64,000 bases of DNA from Ferdinandcohnia sp036962705 (GCF_036962705.1 NZ_JBALOQ010000022.1:62001-126000), one strand, 5' to 3'. Shown: positions 9,880 through 19,219, counted from the stretch's first letter. Notes: generated by a model from the sequence alone, not told the origin. Numbers and translations are program-made.

Positions 9880-10695
9880 TTATAAACCTTTTACCCATCT
9901 TGCCGCCATCTCAACCCAATTTTCTACCTCAGGTTGAATATGATCAACTCGACCATTTGATTGTGTTTCTTCCGTTCCAAGGGATAAGCCATGAACACCA
10001 TTAGGATAAATATGCATTTCGAGTGGGACCTTGTGTCTTAATAAGCTTTGTGCAAATAGCATACTGTTTTCCACCGGTACAGCAGCGTCTGAAACCGTAT
10101 GCCATAAAAAAGTCGGTGGAGTTTCGTTTGTTACTTGGTTTTCCAAGGATAAAGACTCCCTACTAAGTTGGTCTTCGAACTTATCTCCTAATATTGCTTT
10201 GAAGCTTCCTTCATGCGCATATGGACCAGAAGAAATAACAGGATAGCTTAAAATTAATCCATTTGGTTTAATTTGATCTTTTGAATATGGGAGTTGTTCG
10301 GTTAGGAACTCTCTATTCCAGAAAACCCCTAAACTTGCTGTTAAATGACCACCAGCCGAAAAGCCCATGACAATGATTTTGTTGGGATCCACATTCCAGC
10401 GTTCGGCATTATCGCGAATTAAGCCAATTGCACTTGCCAATTGGCATAGTGCTGTTGGAAAAACAGCAGGTTCAACACTATACCTCAAAATACTTGCTTG
10501 ATATCCTTTACTGAGCATTTGTATGGCAACTGGCTCAGCCTCTCTATCTGATGTATGTACATAGCCACCACCGGGGCAGATGACAATCATTGGTCTTTTT
10601 CGCTCGGGATCGATACTTTCTGAGTTATCAAGAATATACGTAACAAATTCTGCTTTTTCGTTGTTTTGAATTAACTCATATTTTTCATGAATCAT
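9880..10695 (-). CDS. Alpha/beta-hydrolase, carbohydrate-esterase (BD-FAE/acetylxylan esterase) type
   Basis: 271 residues from ATG at 10695, which has AAAGGTGGG at proper spacing. An upstream in-frame start at 10740 lacks a ribosome site. The oxyanion region PGGGYVHTSDRE (about residues 39-50) and nucleophile elbow GFSAGG are clear. A histidine in GVHGLSLG (about 240) completes a Ser-Asp-His triad. No signal peptide, so it acts in the cytoplasm. Relatives remove acetyl or feruloyl groups from xylan oligosaccharides or hydrolyse small esters. It is flanked by its own terminator and stands alone. The fold is firm; the substrate is a family-level guess. Confidence 0.75.
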   Translation of the reverse strand: MIHEKYELIQNNEKAEFVTYILDNSESIDPERKRPMIVICPGGGYVHTSDREAEPVAIQMLSKGYQASILRYSVEPAVFPTALCQLASAIGLIRDNAERWNVDPNKIIVMGFSAGGHLTASLGVFWNREFLTEQLPYSKDQIKPNGLILSYPVISSGPYAHEGSFKAILGDKFEDQLSRESLSLENQVTNETPPTFLWHTVSDAAVPVENSMLFAQSLLRHKVPLEMHIYPNGVHGLSLGTEETQSNGRVDHIQPEVENWVEMAARWVKGL

Positions 10696-10761
10696 TGGTC
10701 TCCCACCTTTTAATAATTTCTTTCTATAAAATTTCGACACTTGTTTCTAACTTCCTGCATG

Positions 10762-10786
10762 AAAAAAAGGCTGGTAAACCAGCCTT
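10762..10786 (-). terminator. Terminator of the yknXYZ-like operon
   Basis: Perfect AAGGCTGG/CCAGCCTT hairpin with a TAAA loop and seven T on the minus strand; overlaps the stop codon of the permease gene. Confidence 0.85.
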
Positions 10787-11996
10787 ATTCATAACGTAAT
10801 GCATCAATTGGACTCAGTTTGGATGCTTTGTTTGCCGGTAAGATTCCAAAAATGATGCCAATGAATGCGGAGAATCCAACCCCAATGATCACGATAAGTG
10901 GACTGACTGTAGCTGAGATTGGTGAATAAATAGAAACAATAATTGTTCCTAATACTGCAAGTCCAATTCCAAGCATACCTCCTACCGATGTTAATGTCAT
11001 CGATTCAATTAAAAATTGAAGTAAAATTCGTCCACGTGTTGCACCGAGTGCTTTTCGGAGACCAATTTCTCGGGTTCTTTCGGTAACAGAAACGAGCATG
11101 ATGTTCATAACACCAATTCCACCGACAAGTAAGGAAATACCTGCAATACTACCGATTACCAAAGTCATAATGGTAAGGACAGTATCAACCTCTTGCTCAT
11201 ATTGGGAGAAATCGTTCACGGTGTACATTCCGTCTTCAAGTTTTTTCGCCATTGTTAATGTATCGGCAGCTGAACGCCCGATTTCGGAAATTCGTTCGGG
11301 GTCATCCGCGATTATGGCTAATCGTTCGATTTCCCTATTTCCAAACATCATCGAAATAACTCCCCGTGGCATGAGCATTTCACCTGATTCATTGTAACGA
11401 TATTGTTCAGGGATTGGTGATTCATAAACACCGACCAACTTATATGGATTTCCATTAAGGTCGACAATTTCACCGATAATATCTTCTTTATCCTTAAAGA
11501 ACTTTTCCCTTGCTACTGTATCAATCATGACAACACGGTTTTTTCCATCATTATCTCTTGCATTGATTGGTCGTCCTTCGACAATTTGAATATCCCGAGC
11601 TGTGAAAAATTCAGGACCAACTCCGGTAATTTCCATTTCGCCCTGTTTATCATTATAGGTCAACGGCCCCCAACCTTGGTTTGTGGCAATTACTGCTTTT
11701 ACACCAGGAACCTGAGAAAGAGTTTCAACATCATCAGAGCTTAGTTCTGGTTCCATCCAAAACATTTCTGACTCTTCTTCCCCCTCTTTAGGCATTGGCT
11801 GGTACCATATATCAACTGCATTTTGTTCTAGACTAAATAGATCCTCTGTCATTTTTGTTTTGGCACCTTGTCCTATCGCTACAATAATAATAACAGCAGC
11901 TACACCAATGATAATTCCAAGCATTGTTAAAATTGATCGTACCTTATGATTCCATATCGAGGATAACGCTACTTTAAAGCTTTCTAATAGACTCAT
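10785..11996 (-). CDS. yknZ: MacB/YknZ-type ABC transporter permease
   Basis: 403 residues. One membrane helix near the N-terminus (about 20-45) precedes a large extracytoplasmic MacB-type core domain (about 50-270). Three C-terminal helices follow, with the FtsX motif region TERTREIGLRKALGATRGR around residues 310-330. This is the mechanotransmission permease fold of MacB/LolCDE-like systems, which expel peptides or pull substrates from the membrane. It overlaps the ATPase gene by four bases. In B. subtilis YknXYZ, with YknW, protects against the SDP killing peptide. No yknW-like gene is seen here. Confidence 0.85.
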   Translation of the reverse strand: MSLLESFKVALSSIWNHKVRSILTMLGIIIGVAAVIIIVAIGQGAKTKMTEDLFSLEQNAVDIWYQPMPKEGEEESEMFWMEPELSSDDVETLSQVPGVKAVIATNQGWGPLTYNDKQGEMEITGVGPEFFTARDIQIVEGRPINARDNDGKNRVVMIDTVAREKFFKDKEDIIGEIVDLNGNPYKLVGVYESPIPEQYRYNESGEMLMPRGVISMMFGNREIERLAIIADDPERISEIGRSAADTLTMAKKLEDGMYTVNDFSQYEQEVDTVLTIMTLVIGSIAGISLLVGGIGVMNIMLVSVTERTREIGLRKALGATRGRILLQFLIESMTLTSVGGMLGIGLAVLGTIIVSIYSPISATVSPLIVIIGVGFSAFIGIIFGILPANKASKLSPIDALRYE

Positions 11997-12670
11997 AGAC
12001 TTCTCCTCTGGTCATCCGTTATCAACCCGTCCTTTAAGGTGATAACCCTATTTGCATATGCTGCAACTTCTTCCTCGTGTGTAACAATGATAACGGTTCT
12101 ACCTTCTCTGTTTAGTTGAACCATAAGCTCCATTATTTGTTCACTCGTTTTGGAGTCTAAAGCACCGGTTGGTTCATCTGCTAAAACAATCGAAGGATTA
12201 TTTACTAGGGCTCTTGCAATTGCCACCCTTTGTTTTTGTCCACCCGAAAGCTGGTTTGGTAAATGTTTTACTCGATCTCCTAGTCCAACCTTGTCTAACA
12301 TTTGTTTAGCTCTTTCGGTTCGTTCCCGCTTCGGTACTCCTGCATAAATAAGCGGAGATTCCACATTTTTTATTGCATTATGTCTTGGCAATAGAAAAAA
12401 TTGCTGAAAAACGAATCCGACATGTTCGTTTCGTAATTTTGCTAGTTTGTTATCCTTGACTAACCCGATTTTTTCCTCATTTAATTCAAATGTACCTGAT
12501 GTGGGTGAATCTAGAAATCCAATAATATTCATAAGGGTTGATTTACCAGACCCAGATGGCCCCATTATCGCTACGAATTCCCCGTCTTCAATAGTTAAAT
12601 CAATTCCGTGAAGAACGGGTACCTTTAGAGATCCATCTCCATAGACTTTGGTAATATTACTCAACTTCAT
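11993..12670 (-). CDS. yknY: MacB/YknY-type ABC transporter ATPase
   Basis: 225 residues. Walker A GPSGSGKST (about 39-47), signature LSGGQ (about 142-146), Walker B VLADEPTGALD and an H-loop histidine (IVTHEEE) are all present, so it should be an active ATPase. The extension after Walker A matches the LolD/MacB subgroup. The start at ATG 12670 lies inside the end of the membrane-fusion gene (14-base overlap). A TTG three bases earlier cannot be excluded. It energises the adjacent permease. Confidence 0.88.
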   Translation of the reverse strand: MKLSNITKVYGDGSLKVPVLHGIDLTIEDGEFVAIMGPSGSGKSTLMNIIGFLDSPTSGTFELNEEKIGLVKDNKLAKLRNEHVGFVFQQFFLLPRHNAIKNVESPLIYAGVPKRERTERAKQMLDKVGLGDRVKHLPNQLSGGQKQRVAIARALVNNPSIVLADEPTGALDSKTSEQIMELMVQLNREGRTVIIVTHEEEVAAYANRVITLKDGLITDDQRRSL

Positions 12671-13922
12671 CAAAGGAGGTCACTTCCATTCCGTCGTACA
12701 TTCCTTCGTATGGTGTTAAAACAATAAGCTCATCCTTTGTAACACCCTCTGTAAGTTGGATAAATTCATCATTCATAGAACCAGTTTGAACTTCACGTCT
12801 TTGAAGAATTCCGTCTACTAGTACATATACAACTGGTATTCCACCTTCGTCTAAAATGGCGGTATGCGGAATTACTGGAAGAATTTCTGTTCCAGGAATT
12901 CTTACCTCAAGTGATACATGAAAGCCATGGCGAAGCTCAGAGGTATCGTCTGTAATTCCCACTTTGAATGGATACATGGTAACATTTCCACCACCCATTC
13001 CCGGGAACTCTCCACCTCCACCGCCGTCATCATTTGGAAAATGTGAAACGGATTCCACAACACCCTTCCATTCTCGGTCCTTATAAACCTTTGGTCGGAC
13101 AATAACCTCTTGTCCCTGCTGAATCTTAACAGCATCAAACTCACTCATTGTACCGATGACCTTATACGGTTGGTTTGAGATAATATGTATAACAGGTTCA
13201 GAAGCTCCATTTTCCGTGGTTGCAATATTTTTATTTATCTTAACAATAATTCCATCAATTTTACTTACAACGGTCATTTCTTTTTTCTGATTTGTAATTT
13301 CTGTGATTCGTTCATTTGCTGCTGTAATTTCTGATTTCGTATTTTCGTATTGTAGCTCCATTTGAACCTTTTCATTTGTAAGTTGGTTCACATCTTCAAC
13401 TTGGACTTCCACAACTTGTTCTGGTTCAGTGCCTTCTTCAGTCCCTGAGCTTTCAGTTTTTGGTTTATTTTTTTGTGCGGCTTGAGCTTTTTTCGCTTCT
13501 TCAATTCGTTTATTTAGTGCTGCAATTTGGTTTTGTTCTGTTTTTGCCCTTGTCTGGATTAAGTCTCTTTCTCTAGTAGCTCGAGTTATCTCTGTGTCTA
13601 GCTTTGAAGAATTATAGACAAATAGCGGGTCTCCAGCTTTTACGGTTTGGTTCTCTTCTACTTTATATTCGCTGATTTCTCCATGCTCTGGATTTAAGAA
13701 AACCTTCTGCTCACCTTCAGGTACGATTTCCCCTGTTACTAGAATTGTTTCGATTAATTCTTGTTCCTTTGCTTTTTGTACGGTTACATTTACCTCTTCA
13801 ATTTCTCCTCCTACAGATGCCATGCTTTTTTCCTTCATCAAGAAGGCAGTTGCACCACCCGCGATGGCCAAGACACCAACAATCGACAAGACCCAAATTA
13901 AAACCTTCTTTTTCTTCACCAT
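12657..13922 (-). CDS. yknX: Membrane-fusion (HlyD/YknX-type) subunit of ABC exporter
   Basis: 421 residues from MVKKKKVLIW at 13922, behind AGGGGGA. An earlier ATG at 13943 lacks a ribosome site. One N-terminal membrane helix (about 6-25) is followed by a lipoyl-like half (SEYKVEENQTVKAGDPL), a coiled-coil hairpin rich in K, Q and E (about 105-215) and beta-barrel modules. A glycine-rich insertion (DDGGGGGEFPGMGGG) lies near residue 290. Such subunits connect MacB-type permeases to the exterior. It is the first gene of yknXYZ, 120 bases behind an ECF-sigma-type promoter. Confidence 0.85.
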   Translation of the reverse strand: MVKKKKVLIWVLSIVGVLAIAGGATAFLMKEKSMASVGGEIEEVNVTVQKAKEQELIETILVTGEIVPEGEQKVFLNPEHGEISEYKVEENQTVKAGDPLFVYNSSKLDTEITRATRERDLIQTRAKTEQNQIAALNKRIEEAKKAQAAQKNKPKTESSGTEEGTEPEQVVEVQVEDVNQLTNEKVQMELQYENTKSEITAANERITEITNQKKEMTVVSKIDGIIVKINKNIATTENGASEPVIHIISNQPYKVIGTMSEFDAVKIQQGQEVIVRPKVYKDREWKGVVESVSHFPNDDGGGGGEFPGMGGGNVTMYPFKVGITDDTSELRHGFHVSLEVRIPGTEILPVIPHTAILDEGGIPVVYVLVDGILQRREVQTGSMNDEFIQLTEGVTKDELIVLTPYEGMYDGMEVTSFDEVE

Positions 13923-14041
13923 ACTTCCCCCTATAGTTTTCATTTCATCGGGTAAATTTTGAATCTCTCTATCTACTAACTTTTTTTGTTATACAGAGCT
14001 GTATGTGATTAAAAAATTTCAAATTTATCCCTATACATTAA

Positions 14042-14067
14042 GACGCATAGATTGCCAAAAGGTTTCA
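14042..14067 (-). promoter_or_regulatory. ECF-sigma-type promoter of yknXYZ
   Basis: On the minus strand TGAAAC (14067-14062), a 16-base spacer and CGTC (14045-14042). TGAAAC-N16-CGTC fits the overlapping sigma-W/sigma-M class known in B. subtilis, where yknWXYZ is sigma-W controlled. It lies 120 bases before the yknX start. Confidence 0.6.
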
Positions 14068-14096
14068 ATTTTTTACAAATCTTTTAAAAATTTTAC

Positions 14097-14130
14097 AAAA
14101 AAAGATCAACTAGGCAAAACTAGTTGATCC
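14097..14130 (-). terminator. Terminator of the YdeI-like gene
   Basis: Ten-base perfect arms GATCAACTAG/CTAGTTGATC followed by seven T on the minus strand. Confidence 0.85.
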
Positions 14131-14136
14131 TTATAA

Positions 14137-14811
14137 CTATATTTTATTGGCGCGATAGAGATCACGGGTCTTATAGCCTTGAGCTAGTATCAATTTCATT
14201 TCTTCACGGCGTTTTTCCTTTGTAGCTTCTTGCTTGGCACTATATACAAAACGTGCCCAATCCTTTCGGTAACCAGGAGTAAGTGATTGGTAAAAGGCTA
14301 GGATGTCGGGTGAGTCCTTAAGGTCTTCTTCAATATTTGGAATCATTTCAATATAATCATCTACACATTGACTTGCCTTCGATGATTTTTCACTTTTCTT
14401 TTTTGCCTCTATTTTAAAACCAACCACTGTAAAAACATCATCTAGTCCAACCATTCGTGAAAATCTGATGTCACTGACACCGATATAACCATTTTCATCT
14501 GCACCTAGTCCGCTAAATAGCTCATCGCGATGGATGAAGGTCGGGTATACTTTATTTCCTTTTTTCGGATAGGCAACGTACATATATCCTTTTTTGTTTA
14601 ATAGATTTTGTTCAATGACATGCTTCATCAAATCCTTAAATGCTTCTAAGTCTAAGACAAATGCAAAGATTAGGTCATAGGTAGAATTATTAACTAGAGA
14701 GGTATCGTATTCGGTTAACTCTTCAAAATAGTTGCTTTCATCAGGCATTTGCAATACCGCTTTTTTGTTGTATTTTTGTAGGTTTAGTTTTTCCACAATC
14801 GTTTTCGCCAT
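14137..14811 (-). CDS. YdeI/OmpD-associated (OmdA) family protein
   Basis: 224 residues starting at MAKTIVEK (ATG 14811 behind AGGTGATT). The N-terminal half resembles a DUF3052-like domain (residues 1-130, with DLIFAFVLDLEAFKDL). The C-terminal part carries the YdeI/OmdA signature (about 160-222: SLTPGYRKDWARFV, then EATKEKRREEM). No signal peptide or membrane segment. Proteins of the family have been linked with bacteriocin protection, but molecular function is unknown. It is monocistronic. Confidence 0.65.
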   Translation of the reverse strand: MAKTIVEKLNLQKYNKKAVLQMPDESNYFEELTEYDTSLVNNSTYDLIFAFVLDLEAFKDLMKHVIEQNLLNKKGYMYVAYPKKGNKVYPTFIHRDELFSGLGADENGYIGVSDIRFSRMVGLDDVFTVVGFKIEAKKKSEKSSKASQCVDDYIEMIPNIEEDLKDSPDILAFYQSLTPGYRKDWARFVYSAKQEATKEKRREEMKLILAQGYKTRDLYRANKI

Positions 14812-14875
14812 AGTAATCACCTGTTCTTAAATTTATCAATTTTAGTTTAAATGTAATAATGACTATATGCAAAAT

Positions 14876-14901
14876 AAAAAAGTAGCATATGCTACTTTTT
14901 T
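14876..14901. terminator. Terminator behind the Suv3-like helicase gene
   Basis: Self-complementary hairpin around GTAGCATATGCTAC flanked by A and T runs, so it can act on either strand. Confidence 0.75.
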
Positions 14902-14910
14902 AATATTAAT

Positions 14911-17406
14911 TTAGCTAGGATGTCGATGTCTTGGTCGCTCGAAATAACATTCATTACAGATTGCGAAAGAAAAACCAATTGGCAGATCTTTGCCGCAACG
15001 TTTGCATACTCTTTTGGCTGGTTGGATTCCACTCTTTAATAGTTCATGAATTTTGTCACTAATTTCCTCTCGTACTCTTTCCCAATAATGTGCTTCGGTT
15101 TGCTTACCTAATTTGTAAAGGAATAATAAGTGTAGTCCGACTGCTTTATAAGAAAGTTCAAGCTCCTCTAGTCCTGATTCCTTTAGGATCGGATCTGGTA
15201 TTGGAACACTTTCAACAATTGCCTCAAGAGTTTTCTTCCACTGTGCTCTTAATGACGGTTCATTCGAAGAAAAAGGCAAATGTAAAAAGCCATACAAGTC
15301 AGGTAACGATAGCTTTGCTTCAATAATGGTATCTTCAACCAATTCATACAGCATTCTTTCCTCATAGAGGGTGGCTTTCTTTGTACCTTCAGGGCTTTTG
15401 AATTGATCCCAAAGAAAGAAGAACATCCTCATTTTTCGAGAGTATTTTTGAAACCGTTCCAGAATCGCATTCGTTGGTGCGATCGCAAAGCCCTCAAGCG
15501 GGTGATCCACTTGCTCCAATAGACGTGTCATTGTCTTAATATCACTCGTAAATGCGACTTTTCCGATATCGTAAATACCTCGTCTTCCTGCTCGTCCTGC
15601 TATTTGCTTCACTTCCTGAGAGGTTAACAATCTTCTTCTCGTTCCATCAAATTTATCATTTTCTAAAAACACAATCCGTCGAATCGGTAGGTTTAACCCC
15701 ATTCCAATTGCATCCGTAGATACAATCACGGTTGTTTCCCCATTATTGAAACGTTCAATTTGTTTTTTCCTTGTTTCTGGAGGCATACTACCGTAAATCA
15801 TACTCACCCTACGACCACTTCTTTGTAGCTCGGAGGCTGTTTCAAGCACTCTTCTTCTTGAAAAACAAACAAGTGCGTCACCTTTTCGTGTTTGATTCAA
15901 TCGAAATAGCTGGTGCTCAACTTCTAGTGGGACATCCCGATGATATTCGTGTACTTCTACATTGGAGTTTCCAAGTAATTGAAGTATCATCCATTTTGCA
16001 TGAAAACTACAAATGATGTGTACCTCTTCTGCGTTTGCATTTGTAATGGCCTTATACCAAGAGAAGCCACGATCCTTATCAGAAATCATTTGTGCTTCAT
16101 CAATCACGACCACTTCATAAAATTCTTTTTCTCTTAGCATTTCAACGGTTGCTGATAGATGATTTGCACCCTCGACAATCTTTTCTTCTTCTCCTGTTTT
16201 TAAATTGCAAGGGACACCTTCTTTATTTAATTTTTCATAAATCTCCAGTGCTAATAATCGTAAAGGCGCTAAATATATCCCGCTATTCGCATCCTTCATT
16301 CTTTGAATTGCTTGAAAGGTCTTTCCTGTGTTTGTTTCTCCAACATGAAGAATATATTGAATATTTCGCCCTGGTGATAAATGATACGCTTGTCCGAAAA
16401 TATCTTCCATCATTTTTTGTTCTACTTCTTTTTGGCGTCTAAGTTCCTCTTTTTCCTTTTCAGCTCGTTCTTTTCGCTCGAAGATATCCCTTTCAAATAA
16501 TTCTCTATGAGTGTCCAAATCAAATGGAATATCAATCAATTTCACAAGATCGGATACATATTCCTCTAATATATCCTCAAATAAATCATCTCGAACATCT
16601 AGAAAGTACTCATATGCCACTTCCTGTAAAAACGCATCTGATAAAGGTTCCTGAAAGCTATTTTTACATTCTTCGAATATTTGTTCGGGCAAATTGGATT
16701 TTAACCAATTTGGACCGAAATCCATGAGTTGATGTAAAATGAGATCTTCGTATTGCTCGATCAAGTTTTCCTGGTAGAAATAGCGATTATGAGCGAGTTC
16801 CGTTTCTTTATATAGATAAGAAGCGAAAGTAATATCATCTGAAGATAAAACCATTCCATTTTGCTCAATCTCAATAGCTAAATGACTTCCTAGTAAATAG
16901 CGAATCCTTAGATAGAGTTCATCGTAGCGGTCACCTAATATTTCGTTAAGATAAAAATTAAGCTTAAGAATGAATTTTCTTCTTTTTTCTCTCTCCTGTT
17001 GTTTCTTCAACCGAGCTTCATAGTCTTTTCTTGCCGATTGATATTTTTGCTCCCATTCATTCGGTTGATTTGCAAATGTGTCCTCAAGCCAGGAGATAAA
17101 ATCAAAGTGCTCGAAATCCCGAATCTCTGTTCGAAATAATTTATTTAGTAGCTTTTTAGTGACACCTTCTACTTCAAAGCCACGCTCCTCTAAATAAGCC
17201 CTTTTTTCTGAAAAAGGTGCTTGAATTGCGGTATTCTGCCAAGCATTTAACCAAAGTTGATCGATAAAAGACCCCCGTTCACGCACATATTGTTCATAGG
17301 TAGGAATTGTTTCTTTTTGTTCTAGGTAATGGTGGATATCATCCATAATCATCTGTTTTGCTCGTACTACTGCTTGATTATAGTACTGTTCAAGTTGATT
17401 GCTCAT
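14911..17406 (-). CDS. Suv3-like superfamily 2 RNA helicase with N-terminal extension and zinc ribbon
   Basis: 831 residues; ATG at 17406 behind AAGGAG. A charged, mostly helical N-terminal region (1-340) has no recognised domain. The helicase core then shows Walker A GETNTGKT, a DEAQ box and motif VI region QIAGRAGRRG, diagnostic of the Suv3/mitochondrial RNA-degradosome helicase group. The C-terminus holds a zinc ribbon, CKRCGKDLPIG...CNEC (about 800-820). Suv3 proteins unwind RNA or RNA-DNA duplexes. In Bacillus relatives this gene is usually annotated simply as helicase. It stands alone between terminators, facing away from the GH18 gene. The helicase call is firm; cellular role unknown. 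Confidence 0.82.
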   Translation of the reverse strand: MSNQLEQYYNQAVVRAKQMIMDDIHHYLEQKETIPTYEQYVRERGSFIDQLWLNAWQNTAIQAPFSEKRAYLEERGFEVEGVTKKLLNKLFRTEIRDFEHFDFISWLEDTFANQPNEWEQKYQSARKDYEARLKKQQEREKRRKFILKLNFYLNEILGDRYDELYLRIRYLLGSHLAIEIEQNGMVLSSDDITFASYLYKETELAHNRYFYQENLIEQYEDLILHQLMDFGPNWLKSNLPEQIFEECKNSFQEPLSDAFLQEVAYEYFLDVRDDLFEDILEEYVSDLVKLIDIPFDLDTHRELFERDIFERKERAEKEKEELRRQKEVEQKMMEDIFGQAYHLSPGRNIQYILHVGETNTGKTFQAIQRMKDANSGIYLAPLRLLALEIYEKLNKEGVPCNLKTGEEEKIVEGANHLSATVEMLREKEFYEVVVIDEAQMISDKDRGFSWYKAITNANAEEVHIICSFHAKWMILQLLGNSNVEVHEYHRDVPLEVEHQLFRLNQTRKGDALVCFSRRRVLETASELQRSGRRVSMIYGSMPPETRKKQIERFNNGETTVIVSTDAIGMGLNLPIRRIVFLENDKFDGTRRRLLTSQEVKQIAGRAGRRGIYDIGKVAFTSDIKTMTRLLEQVDHPLEGFAIAPTNAILERFQKYSRKMRMFFFLWDQFKSPEGTKKATLYEERMLYELVEDTIIEAKLSLPDLYGFLHLPFSSNEPSLRAQWKKTLEAIVESVPIPDPILKESGLEELELSYKAVGLHLLFLYKLGKQTEAHYWERVREEISDKIHELLKSGIQPAKRVCKRCGKDLPIGFSFAICNECYFERPRHRHPS

Positions 17407-17553
17407 TTAATTGCTCCTTGTCAACATGACGTGTTGTTATTATTTTACATAGTACTGGTGAAAAATATTATTTATAGGATGATATTACCACAACAACACG
17501 CTTGATCTGTCTGATACAATTTTAAAGATAAAGATAACTTGGAGGACAACATC

Positions 17554-18705
17554 ATGAAAAAACGATATATCTTCCTTACTATTTTATTGATTGTGGTATT
17601 TGTTGGTGGAATTATAACAGGGACAAAGCTATCAAACCATAGTCAATTTGAAAATAAAATAACAAAGGATGCACCTCATTCTAGCAAAACACCTACACCT
17701 AAAAAAGTGCCAAATCTAGATTATATGCAGTCTAAGGTTCTAGTTGGGTATGTTCAGGATTTTCGAGATCCAAATCAAATCGATTATTCTAAATTAACGC
17801 ATGTTATCTTTTCTTTTGTTCATCCAACGGAAAATGGTGAGATTCTCTTTACAGGCGATCACGCAACCAAGAATCTAAGAAATATGGTTGCAAATGCACA
17901 TAAACATCATACAAAGGCGATACTTGCTGTTGGTGGTTGGTTCCATATGAATGGCGGAGAATCATATGATTATTTTTCAGCAGCACTCGCTAACCCTAAT
18001 TCCCAAGCAAAGCTCGTAGATGAACTAATAGGAGTAGTTGAACGAGAGAATCTAGATGGAATTGATATTGATTTTGAACATCCACGTACAGATGCAGATA
18101 CGAAGAATCTACATCAGTTTATTAAAATTCTAGGTGACACGCTACATGCCAATAACAAGGAATTATCAATTGCTGTCCACTCAAAAATTCACGGACAAAC
18201 ATTAACTGAGCTTGGATATGTTAAATATGATCCGTCTATGTTTCAATATGTCGACTATGTAAATATTATGGCTTATGATGGACAATGGGATGGTGGCTAT
18301 TATGCAGAAAATTTATCCCCATATCCATTTACCGAGAGCATTGTGGGTTACTGGTCAAAGTTGTTTGAAACTCACAAATTACCTAAGGAGAAACTGGTTT
18401 TAGGAGTTCCATTTTATGGGCAACCCGCTGATCCGAATATCAAGCCAGTATCATATGAAGCAATCATCGAAAATAATCCGGAAAATGCGGTAAATGATAC
18501 CGTCAATATGAATGGTACAACCTATTACTATAATGGCCAAACGATGATGACAAGAAAAACGGAGCTGGCCTTAAACCACGGTTTTGGCGGCATGATGATT
18601 TGGGAGCTTGGTCTGGATTCAAAAGGAGCAAACAGTTTAACAAATACACTTTATGAAACAATAGCTGCAACAAATATAAAAAACTATTATGCGATGAAAA
18701 AATAA
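17554..18705 (+). CDS. Exported GH18 glycosidase
   Basis: 383 residues from ATG 17554, eight bases behind GGAGG. An uncleaved or cleaved N-terminal hydrophobic segment (about 5-25) predicts export or membrane anchoring. The GH18 TIM barrel follows with the catalytic DGIDIDFE motif (about residues 168-175, Glu as acid), an upstream LAVGGW strand and a C-terminal MMIWELGLD strand. GH18 enzymes cut chitin or peptidoglycan-like N-acetylglucosamine polymers. No LysM or chitin-binding module is present, so a cell-wall or spore-coat substrate cannot be told from chitin. Divergent from the helicase gene. Confidence 0.85.
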   Translation: MKKRYIFLTILLIVVFVGGIITGTKLSNHSQFENKITKDAPHSSKTPTPKKVPNLDYMQSKVLVGYVQDFRDPNQIDYSKLTHVIFSFVHPTENGEILFTGDHATKNLRNMVANAHKHHTKAILAVGGWFHMNGGESYDYFSAALANPNSQAKLVDELIGVVERENLDGIDIDFEHPRTDADTKNLHQFIKILGDTLHANNKELSIAVHSKIHGQTLTELGYVKYDPSMFQYVDYVNIMAYDGQWDGGYYAENLSPYPFTESIVGYWSKLFETHKLPKEKLVLGVPFYGQPADPNIKPVSYEAIIENNPENAVNDTVNMNGTTYYYNGQTMMTRKTELALNHGFGGMMIWELGLDSKGANSLTNTLYETIAATNIKNYYAMKK

Positions 18706-18761
18706 TTTGACTGTCATGTTATTTTGTTTTTCAACCATCCTAAAAGATGGAGGTGAAAAAC

Positions 18762-18896
18762 ATGGTAAATCGCAATCCAGTTGAATTTACAGGTAAAGTG
18801 TTAGATAAACGGAATACCTTAACAGGTCCAGATGATGAAAATAGAGCGGGACATCCAAAACGTCCGCAAAATGTACAGATAAAAAAAGATAAATAA
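18762..18896 (+). CDS. Small hydrophilic protein, 44 residues
   Basis: ATG 18762 follows a near-perfect GGAGGTGA site. The product begins MVNRNPVEFTGKVLDKRN and is rich in Asn, Lys, Asp and Pro, with no membrane segment. A terminator follows directly, which supports a real small gene. It sits 57 bases after the GH18 gene. I do not recognise the family; no function is proposed. Confidence 0.6.
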   Translation: MVNRNPVEFTGKVLDKRNTLTGPDDENRAGHPKRPQNVQIKKDK

Positions 18897-18903
18897 TGTA
18901 GGG

Positions 18904-18934
18904 AAAAAATGATTCGGGTAGAATCACTTTTTTT
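18904..18934 (+). terminator. Terminator after the 44-residue gene
   Basis: TGATTC/GAATCA hairpin with GGGTA loop, then CTTTTTTT on the plus strand. Confidence 0.75.
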
Positions 18935-19043
18935 AGGATGATGTAATTTGTCCGCCATTCACATGAATGGTTTATGAACATCAATTCCCAATGATATAAA
19001 AACTTCCTTACTGGGGATTATAAGCCTATAAGGAGGAGTCCCT

Positions 19044-19187
19044 ATGATGGAAAACAACGATGTTAATGTACATCCTTTGATGAATGAAAACCCCATTAGA
19101 CAACAGATGAGAAAACGAAATGCAACCGATTTTAGCAGCTCATCTCTAAGAAGGATTGCATTAACACAATTGAGTCGAAAACGGTAA
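19044..19187 (+). CDS. Small basic protein, 47 residues
   Basis: ATG 19044 behind AGGAGGAG. The product starts MMENNDVNVHPLMNE and ends in a basic stretch LTQLSRKR. The middle (QQMRKRNATDFSSSSLRR) is Arg- and Ser-rich. A perfect inverted-repeat terminator follows the stop. The size and ribosome site resemble small sporulation-type genes of Bacillus, but no signature confirms this. Not recognised. Confidence 0.55.
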   Translation: MMENNDVNVHPLMNENPIRQQMRKRNATDFSSSSLRRIALTQLSRKR

Positions 19188-19216
19188 AAACGTTAGGGAC
19201 GTCCCTAACGTTTTTT
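19186..19216. terminator. Bidirectional terminator between small gene and glgA
   Basis: Perfect 12-base arms AACGTTAGGGAC/GTCCCTAACGTT without a loop insertion, flanked by A on one side and T on the other. It can stop transcription from both converging genes. Confidence 0.85.
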
Positions 19217-19219
19217 AGC

